Source: Rhizobium lentis | GTDB taxonomy: Bacteria; Pseudomonadota; Alphaproteobacteria; Rhizobiales; Rhizobiaceae | DNA: 64,000 bases | Direction: 5' to 3' | Assembly: GCF_017352135.1 (NCBI RefSeq) | Contig: NZ_CP071458.1 | Coordinates: 124,001-188,000 of the forward strand | Shown: positions 57,821-64,000 of the stretch, piece after piece | Layout: every line of letters begins with the position of its first letter | Position numbering within the stretch: the stretch's first letter is position 1 | Made by a program: the position numbers and the translations under genes | The notes under the pieces: model-generated | Seen by the model: only the letters and a program-made list of their open reading frames with translations | Told to the model about the DNA's origin: nothing | The model's database searches: none

Positions 57821-58926
57821 CTACGAAGACCCTCGATCGCGCGGTTGAAATGATCCTTGCGGCCCAGTGTCCGCTGATCATGGTGGGCGGGGCGGCAAGC
57901 CGCCTCGACCAGCACTCGATCGCCCAAATCCGTGACTTCGTGCAACGCACCCGCATTCCCTTCTTCGCCACGCAAATGGGCAAGGGCGTGGTGGCGGAGG
58001 ACTCCGACCTCTATATGGGCACGGCGGCGCTTTCTAAAGGCGACCATGTCCACGCGGTCATCGAGGAGGCCGACCTGATCATTCCGATCGGCCACGACAC
58101 GTGCGAAAAGCCTCCGTTCATCATGTCTGAGGGCGGCCCGAAGGTCATTCACATCGCACATCAGACTGCGACCTTCACGCAGGCCTATTGGCCGCAGCTC
58201 GAGGTCATCGGCGAGATCGGCGCTTCAGTCGCGGCGCTGGCGGATCGCCTCGACGGCAAGCTGCCCAATGCCGGCGGATTGCTGCCGCTGCGCGAGAGGA
58301 GCCTCGCCCTGATTGGCGAGGGTGCCGATGATAAAAGTTGGCCGGTCACGCTGGATCGCATAGTGCACGTTGTTCGCAAGGTCATGCCTGAAGGCAGCAT
58401 TGTTACGCTCGACAATGGCCTTTACAAGATCCCGTTCGCCCGGAATTATCGGACCAATCACCCCAATACGCTGCTGCTCGACAACACGCTCGCGACCATG
58501 GGCGCCGGCGTGCCCTCAGCGATCGTGGCGGCGATGCTGAATCCCGGGCTCTGTGTGATGGCGGTCTGCGGCGACGGCGGCTTTCAGATGACCGGCCAGG
58601 AACTGATGACGGCCGTCGAACAAAAGCTCAACCTCGTCGTCCTGATCTTGGACAACGGCGGCTGGGGCATGATCGAAGCGAAGCAAACCGCCAAAGGTTT
58701 CCCGAAATTCGGCGTCGACTTCCGCAATCCGGATTTCGTGAAACTGGCCGAAGCCTGTGGCGCCAAGGGCACGCGGGTTGAAACGCTGGACGATCTGATG
58801 CCTGCGCTTGAAGCCGCTCTCAAAGCCGGCGGGGTGCGTGTGGTCGCAGTGCCGGTCGATGATTCAAAGTACAAGCGACTGCTCGGCGGACTTCGCTCGC
58901 CCAAGGCGAAACCGCCGAGCGCCTGA
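57817..58926 (+). CDS. TPP-dependent decarboxylase-like enzyme, central and C-terminal (PP) part
   Basis: 369 residues overlapping the previous ORF by four bases. The central Rossmann-like domain (AAQCPLIMVGGAASRLDQHS) is followed by the pyrophosphate domain with the TPP motif AVCGDGGFQMTGQELMTAVE and LNLVVLILDNGGWGM (GDG..NN-type motif with DN). The two ORFs together equal one acetolactate-synthase-like chain. The substrate is unknown. The iron alcohol dehydrogenase downstream suggests that the product is an aldehyde. Confidence 0.82.
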   Translation: MTTKTLDRAVEMILAAQCPLIMVGGAASRLDQHSIAQIRDFVQRTRIPFFATQMGKGVVAEDSDLYMGTAALSKGDHVHAVIEEADLIIPIGHDTCEKPPFIMSEGGPKVIHIAHQTATFTQAYWPQLEVIGEIGASVAALADRLDGKLPNAGGLLPLRERSLALIGEGADDKSWPVTLDRIVHVVRKVMPEGSIVTLDNGLYKIPFARNYRTNHPNTLLLDNTLATMGAGVPSAIVAAMLNPGLCVMAVCGDGGFQMTGQELMTAVEQKLNLVVLILDNGGWGMIEAKQTAKGFPKFGVDFRNPDFVKLAEACGAKGTRVETLDDLMPALEAALKAGGVRVVAVPVDDSKYKRLLGGLRSPKAKPPSA

Positions 58927-59054
58927 GCAGGCCCGGAATGAACCGCCTCGGGGAGTGCCGGGGCGGTCGACAGCAAGGATCGGCTTTTCAGAGGGGGCGG
59001 GCAGGCGGCAGGCCGCCCTGCCTCCCGAGAGAGCCAAACAAAGGGACCAAACAC

Positions 59055-60230
59055 ATGAAAGCCTTTACTTTCCAGACCCCGTCAAACATCTTTTTCGGGG
59101 CAGGCGCGTCCAGCAAGATCGGCGAGCTCCTCAAGGGCTACAAGGCCGCCCATGTGCTGCTCGTCACCGACGAGAAGGTGCGGGCGGCCGGGCTGACGCG
59201 CAATGCGGAAGCGGCGATTGCCGAAGCCGGCATCGCGCTCACCGTGTTCGACGGCGTGGTCGTCGACGCACCGTCGCATGTCATCGAAGCGGCGGCAGAA
59301 ATCTGCCGCGAGTGCGGCGTCGACGCTGTCGCGGCGATCGGCGGCGGCAGCGTACTGGATACGGCAAAGCTCGTCGCCTATCTCGCCAAAACCCCAGACA
59401 AGCTTGATGTTATCTATGGCGTTGGCCGTGCCACCGGCGACCGCCTGCCGCTGCTGCTGGTGCCGACCACGGCGGGCACCGGATCGGAAGTGACGTTGAC
59501 CTCCATCGTTAAGACGCCGAACAACGAGAAGAAGGCGGTGATCTCGCCGCGCCTCCTCCCGGACTGGGCGATCCTCGATCCCCAACTGACGCTCGGCCTG
59601 CCGCCGCACCTCACCGCCCAGACGGGCATTGACGCCATGGCGCACGCGATCGAGGCCTATACCGGTAAGATCAAGAAGAACCCGATCTCCGACCAGTTCG
59701 CGCTGAAGGCGCTGGCGCTGCTGTCGGCCAATCTCAGGAAAGTGTACACGGACGGCTCGGACCTCGAAGCGCGCTCGGACATGCTGTTCGGCTCCATGCT
59801 GGCCGGCATGGCGTTTGCCAACTCGCCGGTTGCCGCGGTGCATGCGCTCGCCTATCCGATCGGCGAGACCTTCGATGTCGGGCACGGCCACTCCGTTGCG
59901 CTGGTCCTGCCCTACGTGTTGGAATTCAACCGCCCGGCAGCCGAAGCGCTCTATGCCGAGCTCTCCAACGTTATCCAGCCCGGCTATCGCCAGCAGTCCG
60001 ATGCGGTGGACGCTGCGGCCTTCATCGCCGAGATCGAGGCGATCTGCCGAGACTGCGGGGTGCCCGGCTCGCTTTCGGCGGTTGGAATCGGCGAAGGCGA
60101 TCTTTCCAAGCTGGCGGAGGGTGCGATGAAGCACGAGGAGCGCCTACTGGTCAACAATCCGCGCGAGCTCGACTACGACCAGGTTCGGGAGATCTATGCC
60201 AAAGCGCTTGCGGGAGTGAGCCGGCCATGA
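59055..60230 (+). CDS. Iron-containing (class III) alcohol dehydrogenase
   Basis: 391 residues from ATG 59055 (ribosome site aaaggga). NAD-binding and metal motifs: AAIGGGSVLDTAKLVAYLAK, PTTAGTGSEVTLTSIVKTPN, GIDAMAHAIEAYTGK and VGHGHSVALVLPYVLEFN with iron-ligand His and Asp. Members reduce aldehydes, including 4-hydroxybutyrate dehydrogenases. Here it would act on the aldehyde made by the TPP enzyme. It ends in CCATGA, the same junction with phaE seen at 50087, but phaE is lost here after about 30 bases. Confidence 0.88.
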   Translation: MKAFTFQTPSNIFFGAGASSKIGELLKGYKAAHVLLVTDEKVRAAGLTRNAEAAIAEAGIALTVFDGVVVDAPSHVIEAAAEICRECGVDAVAAIGGGSVLDTAKLVAYLAKTPDKLDVIYGVGRATGDRLPLLLVPTTAGTGSEVTLTSIVKTPNNEKKAVISPRLLPDWAILDPQLTLGLPPHLTAQTGIDAMAHAIEAYTGKIKKNPISDQFALKALALLSANLRKVYTDGSDLEARSDMLFGSMLAGMAFANSPVAAVHALAYPIGETFDVGHGHSVALVLPYVLEFNRPAAEALYAELSNVIQPGYRQQSDAVDAAAFIAEIEAICRDCGVPGSLSAVGIGEGDLSKLAEGAMKHEERLLVNNPRELDYDQVREIYAKALAGVSRP

Positions 60231-60257
60231 CCCCAAGCTCGGACGACCAACTGGAAT
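60227..60257 (+). pseudogene. First bases of a lost phaE copy
   Basis: ATGACCCCAAGCTCGGACGA followed by ccaactggaat matches the start of phaE at 50087 with two changes, then diverges. It marks the exact break where phaE-phaC were lost from this copy of the operon. Confidence 0.85.
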
Positions 60258-60291
60258 CTCCACATTCAACTTACGACATCGTCGTGACCTT

Positions 60292-60307
60292 TGTCGGCTT
60301 CGCGACA
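60292..60307 (+). promoter_or_regulatory. NifA activator site of the CoA-transferase operon
   Basis: TGTCGGCTTCGCGACA fits TGT-N10-ACA and lies about 87 bases upstream of the -24 element, the same layout as at 2881. Confidence 0.75.
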
Positions 60308-60366
60308 CCCATTCCTCTTCGCCTAATCCCGTATCTCCGCCCACGTAGCTGAAATAGCAGCAAATA

Positions 60367-60496
60367 ATTGTTCGTCAGCTCAATCCGCCGGCCTGGCACG
60401 AATCTTGAGAGCTATTGGGAGGCAGCGGAACGGCCGCCGCATCCACATTGCGGGTTAACCCCATTGCTTCGAACACATGAAGGAACGCCAAGCATG
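60367..60496 (+). repeat. Promoter-leader cassette, copy 2
   Basis: Nearly identical to 2955-3084 and ends at the ATG of the CoA-transferase. It covers promoter, leader and ribosome site. Confidence 0.85.
60394..60409 (+). promoter_or_regulatory. Sigma-54 promoter of the CoA-transferase operon
   Basis: TGGCACGAATCTTGAG, identical to the promoter at 2982, with TTGA rather than TTGC at -12. Likely NifA dependent. Confidence 0.72.
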
Positions 60497-62158
60497 GTAG
60501 CACCGCATCAGATCGCATCCTATGGAAAGGGTCGAATTGACAAATCCACCAAGATTGTCTCCGCCGCCGAAGCCGTCGCGACCATCTGTCCGGGCGATAC
60601 AGTTGCTTTTTCCGGCTTCGTCGGCATCGGCACGCCGGAGGCGGTGATCTGCGCCCTTGAGAAGCGTTTCCTGGAAACGGGCGAGCCGAGCAATCTCACT
60701 CTCGTCTTTGCCGCCGCCCCGGGCAACGGCAAAGACAAGGGCCTCAACCGACTGGCGCATGACGGGCTCGTGAAACGCCTCATCGGCGGGCATTTCAAGC
60801 TGGTGCCGAAGCTGGCGCAACTGGCGGTTAGCGGCAAGTGCGAGGCCTACAATCTGCCGCTCGGGATCATTTCCCATCTCTTCCGCGAGATCGCCGGGGG
60901 AAAGCCCGGGCTGATCTCGAAAGTCGGACTTCGGACCTTCATCGACCCGCGCATCGACGGCGGCAAGATCAATTCCAAAACGATAGAAAACCTCGTCAAG
61001 CTCACGGAAATCAACGGCAAGGAGTGGCTCTTCTACAAGACCTTCCCCATCCACGTCGCCATCCTGCGCGGCACGACGGCCGATCCATCCGGCAATGTCA
61101 CGATGGAGAAGGAGGCGCTGACGCTCGACAACCTGAACATCGCCACCGCCGCCAAGAACAGCGGGGGTATTGTCATCGCGCAGGTCGAGCGGATCGCCGC
61201 CGCCGGCTCGCTGAACCCTCGCGACATTAAAATCCCCGGCCACCTGGTCGACTGGGTCGTCGTCGCCGAGCCGGAACATCACATGCAGACCTATGCGACC
61301 CCATACAACGGCGCCTTCTCCGGCGAACTCCGTGCGCCACCGGACAGCGCCGCCTCCATGGAACTGAACGAACGCAAGATCATCGCGCGGCGCGGCGCCT
61401 TAGAACTGCGGATGGGCGATGTCGTCAATCTCGGCATCGGCGTGCCGGAAGGGGTTGCGGCGGTCGCGACGGAAGAGGGGATCATCGACAAGATCACGCT
61501 CACTACCGAATCCGGCACCATCGGCGGCACCCCACAGAGCGGGCTGGACTTCGGCGCGGCCAAAAACTCCGAATCGATCATCGACCAGAACCAGATGTTC
61601 GATCTCATCGATGGCGGCGGGCTGGACATCGCCGTTCTCGGCTTCGCGCAGGTCGATGCGCAAGCCAATGTCAATGTCAGTCGGTTCGGTGATGTCCTCG
61701 CCGGGGCCGGCGGCTTCATCAACATTTCGCAGAACACCCGCCGGCTCGTCTTCTGCGGCACCTTTACCAAGGACCTGCGCACCGAGATCCGGGACGGCAA
61801 GCTCGTCATCCTGCAGGAAGGGCAGGCGAAGTTTATCGAAAAGGTCGAGCAGATCACCTTCTCGGGCGAATATGCCCGCGAGACCCACCAGACCGTGCTC
61901 ATCGTCACCGAGCGCTGCGTCTTCTCGCTAACCCCCGACGGGCTGGAACTGATCGAAGTCGCGCCGGGTATCGATATCGAGCGCGACATCGTCGCCCATA
62001 TGAACTTCTCGCCGATCATCCGCGAACCGCGCGAGATGGCGGCGGAGATCTTCACCGACGGTCCGATGAATCTCGACCAGCTGCTGCTCGAACGCCTGCT
62101 TTCAGAGCGCTTAGAATTCGATGCAGAGCGCAGCACGAGGCCGCCAGCTATGGGCTAG
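60494..62158 (+). CDS. Fused acyl-CoA:carboxylate CoA-transferase (propionate/acetoacetate type)
   Basis: 554 residues with both halves of a family I CoA-transferase in one chain. The first domain has PGDTVAFSGFVGIGTPEAVI. The second has GDVVNLGIGVPEGVAAVATE and the catalytic Glu in LTTESGTIGGTPQSGLDFGA (near residue 340). Similar fused enzymes use propionate, acetate, lactate or 4-hydroxybutyrate. In this operon it could make hydroxyacyl-CoA for PhaC. A remnant of its 5' end follows phaC at 51901. Confidence 0.88.
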   Translation: MVAPHQIASYGKGRIDKSTKIVSAAEAVATICPGDTVAFSGFVGIGTPEAVICALEKRFLETGEPSNLTLVFAAAPGNGKDKGLNRLAHDGLVKRLIGGHFKLVPKLAQLAVSGKCEAYNLPLGIISHLFREIAGGKPGLISKVGLRTFIDPRIDGGKINSKTIENLVKLTEINGKEWLFYKTFPIHVAILRGTTADPSGNVTMEKEALTLDNLNIATAAKNSGGIVIAQVERIAAAGSLNPRDIKIPGHLVDWVVVAEPEHHMQTYATPYNGAFSGELRAPPDSAASMELNERKIIARRGALELRMGDVVNLGIGVPEGVAAVATEEGIIDKITLTTESGTIGGTPQSGLDFGAAKNSESIIDQNQMFDLIDGGGLDIAVLGFAQVDAQANVNVSRFGDVLAGAGGFINISQNTRRLVFCGTFTKDLRTEIRDGKLVILQEGQAKFIEKVEQITFSGEYARETHQTVLIVTERCVFSLTPDGLELIEVAPGIDIERDIVAHMNFSPIIREPREMAAEIFTDGPMNLDQLLLERLLSERLEFDAERSTRPPAMG

Positions 62159-62202
62159 ACGCCCGCAACCTTGTAACCCCATCGTTTGAGGAGAAGCCCA
62201 CC

Positions 62203-62619
62203 ATGCCTACATCGCAGACCCCGGATATCCAAACGTTGACCAACCAGATCAACGAGATGCTCGCCAAGTTCAACATGCCGGGCGTCGATCCGGCAGCACT
62301 TGTTAGGGAGCAGGCCAGGAATATCGAGGCCGTCGCGCAGGCCACGCAGGTTGCCAACAAAGGCGCCTACGGCGTCGTCGAAAAGCAGCTGGAATTGTTC
62401 CGCACGGCTTCCTCACAGCTCCTGATGATGTTTGAGGATGCGGCCCTTGCCCCCAAGGAGCGCGGCGAACTGGCGAAACAGGCTTACGAGGTGGCGCTGA
62501 ACGGCTCGCGCGAGATCACCAGCATGGCGGTCAAGGCCAGCGAGAACGCTTTCGCCATCACCCGCAAGCGGATGACCGAGATTTTCGAGCAGTTCCGCAA
62601 GGCCGCGACAATCGGATAG
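62203..62619 (+). CDS. Phasin-family PHA granule protein
   Basis: 138 residues, mostly amphipathic helix. The phasin-2 pattern appears as LTNQINEMLAKFNMPGVDPA, ALVREQARNIEAVAQATQVA and FRKAATIG. Phasins coat polyhydroxyalkanoate granules. It sits between the CoA-transferase and acyl-CoA synthetase with a good ribosome site (gaggaga). Confidence 0.8.
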   Translation: MPTSQTPDIQTLTNQINEMLAKFNMPGVDPAALVREQARNIEAVAQATQVANKGAYGVVEKQLELFRTASSQLLMMFEDAALAPKERGELAKQAYEVALNGSREITSMAVKASENAFAITRKRMTEIFEQFRKAATIG

Positions 62620-62729
62620 GATACGTGAGGCCGGACCTGCCGAACGGAAAGCATAATTCGTGCATGACAATCCTCCACCCGTCGACGTGATGGGGAGCTG
62701 CGAAGAGCGTCCTAGGAGGGACAACGACA

Positions 62730-64000
62730 ATGAACGAAAACAAGCAGGCGGCGGGCGTCTATTCAGTTCCGAAGGAATGGGCCGAGCGCGCTTACATCGA
62801 CTCGGAGCGCTACGCGGCGATGTATGCGGCTTCGATCGCCGACCCCAAGGGGTTCTGGGGCGAGCATGGCAAGCGCATCCACTGGTTCAAGCCTTACGGC
62901 ACCGTCAAGAACACCTCGTTCGAGCCGGGCAAGGTTTCGATTAAATGGTTCGAAGACGGCACCACCAATGTCTCCCATAATTGCGTCGACCGGCATCTGC
63001 CCGAGCGGGGCGATCAGATCGCCATCATCGGGGTGCGGGACGACCCGAAAGATGACGCCGTCCGGATCACCTATCGCGAACTACACGCCCATGTTATGAA
63101 ATGGGCGAACGTCCTGCAGTCGCAAGGCGTCCGCAAGGGCGACAACGTCACCCTCTACCTTCCGACGATCCCTGAGGCGGCCTATGCCATGCTCGCCTGC
63201 GCGCGCATCGGCGCCGTCCATTCGGCGGTCTCCACCGGCCTCTCGCCGGACAAACTGGGAAGCCGCATCGCCGACGCCGCGAGCACCGTCGTGGTGACCG
63301 CAGACCAAGGCCCACGCGGCGGGCGCAATAATCCGATGAAGGCCAATGTCGACGCGGCGCTGGATAAGCTTCCCGGGGTGGTGACAAGCGTCATCGTTGT
63401 CAAGCGGACCGGCGCACCGGTCGAGATGCTGCAAGGCCGCGACCACTATTACGACGAGCTGGCCATGACCGTTCCCGACGAATGCCCACCCGTGGAAATG
63501 AACGCTGAGGACCCGTTGTTCCTCCTCTACACGTCGGGTTCCACCGGCAAGCCCAAGGGCGTGGTGCACACCACCGGCGGCTATCTCGTCTATGCCGCCA
63601 TGACGCATCAATATGTCTTCGACTATCACGTCGGCGACATCCACTGGTGCACTGCCGAACTCGGCTGGATCACCGGCCACAGCTACATTGTCTACGGGCC
63701 GCTCGCCAACGGTGCGACGACCCTCATCTTCGAGGGCACCCCAACCTATCCGAGCATGTCGCGCTACTGGGACGTCATCGACAAGCACAAGGTCAGCCTG
63801 TTCTATACCGCCCCCACCGCGATCCGCTCCTTGATGGGATCGGGCGAGGACGCGGTGAAATCGAATTCGCTCGCCTCGCTCCGCCTCCTCGGTTCAGTCG
63901 GCGAGCCGATCGACCCGAAAACCTGGGAATGGTATCACCGCGTCGTCGGCGGCGGTCGCTGCCCGATCGTCGACACCTGGTTTCAGACCGAGACCGGCGG
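62730..64000 (+). CDS. Acetyl-CoA-synthetase-like enzyme, 3' end outside window
   Basis: 423 codons, open to the window end; ribosome site aggaggga. AMP-forming acyl-CoA synthetase: N-terminal AcsA-like region ([20 protein letters not shown]), P-loop [40 protein letters not shown], and [10 protein letters not shown]. In acetate-specific Acs the last motif is usually DTWWQTETGG; here the second Trp is Phe, which may alter the acyl pocket. It would activate acetate or a related acid in the PHA pathway. Confidence 0.88.
   Translation, partial: MNENKQAAGVYSVPKEWAERAYIDSERYAAMYAASIADPKGFWGEHGKRIHWFKPYGTVKNTSFEPGKVSIKWFEDGTTNVSHNCVDRHLPERGDQIAIIGVRDDPKDDAVRITYRELHAHVMKWANVLQSQGVRKGDNVTLYLPTIPEAAYAMLACARIGAVHSAVSTGLSPDKLGSRIADAASTVVVTADQGPRGGRNNPMKANVDAALDKLPGVVTSVIVVKRTGAPVEMLQGRDHYYDELAMTVPDECPPVEMNAEDPLFLLYTSGSTGKPKGVVHTTGGYLVYAAMTHQYVFDYHVGDIHWCTAELGWITGHSYIVYGPLANGATTLIFEGTPTYPSMSRYWDVIDKHKVSLFYTAPTAIRSLMGSGEDAVKSNSLASLRLLGSVGEPIDPKTWEWYHRVVGGGRCPIVDTWFQTETG

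Noticed and set aside
59082..60134. 350-codon frame opposite the iron alcohol dehydrogenase
   Set aside because: Long only because the region is GC-rich; the sense strand encodes a complete known family and the antisense product is Arg/Gly-rich.

Overview
The window looks like a stretch of a symbiotic plasmid (or symbiotic island) of a Rhizobium in the R. leguminosarum/R. etli group. This rests on a nodulation cluster in the R. leguminosarum order (nodO, nodN, nodM, nodL, nodE, nodF, nodD, nodA, nodB, nodC, nodI, nodJ) with nod boxes, a rhi quorum-sensing and rhizosphere locus, a fixABCX-nifA-nifB-fdxN-nifT nitrogen-fixation cluster, and many sigma-54/NifA promoter elements. No rRNA, tRNA or CRISPR array was seen.

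Layout. 1-2770: right-hand part of an IS66-family element. 2.9-8 kb: a NifA-type promoter followed by uncharacterised genes, including a gene with a decayed tandem paralogue and three unknown ORFs. 8.1-8.9 kb: a VapBC-like toxin-antitoxin pair. 9.5-11.3 kb: an asparagine-synthetase-like ligase with a tiny upstream gene that could be a peptide precursor. 11.7-15.7 kb: a rhiI / rhiABC / rhiR locus with two lux-box-like palindromes. 16-18 kb: an outer-membrane barrel protein and gene remnants. 18.2-32.9 kb: the nod cluster, with a non-autonomous IS66 derivative between nodM and nodL. 33.5-36.2 kb: a nod-box-preceded aminotransferase and flavin monooxygenase pair resembling the y4wE/y4wF genes of NGR234. 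37.4-47 kb: a methyltransferase, then nifT, fdxN, nifB, nifA, fixXCBA and a thioredoxin-fold gene, all on the minus strand. 47.3-49.6 kb: rearranged copies of the fixA promoter region. 49.6-52 kb and 57.2-64 kb: two complementary partial copies of one polyhydroxyalkanoate (PHA) operon. 52-57 kb: pseudogenes plus an orphan RepA-like ATPase.

How the genes work together. NodD with flavonoids would activate the nod boxes. NodABC build the acylated chitin backbone, NodFE supply a special fatty acid, NodL acetylates, NodM supplies glucosamine, NodIJ export the signal, and NodO is a secreted calcium-binding helper. In the nodule NifA (carrying the rhizobial oxygen-sensing cysteine spacing) with sigma-54 would drive fixABCX, nifB, the 3-kb locus, and both halves of the PHA operon (TPP enzyme, iron alcohol dehydrogenase, PhaE, PhaC, CoA-transferase, phasin, acyl-CoA synthetase). 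The most notable signals are the split PHA operon, the promoter cassettes copied around the window, and the ligase/small-peptide pair beside the quorum-sensing genes.
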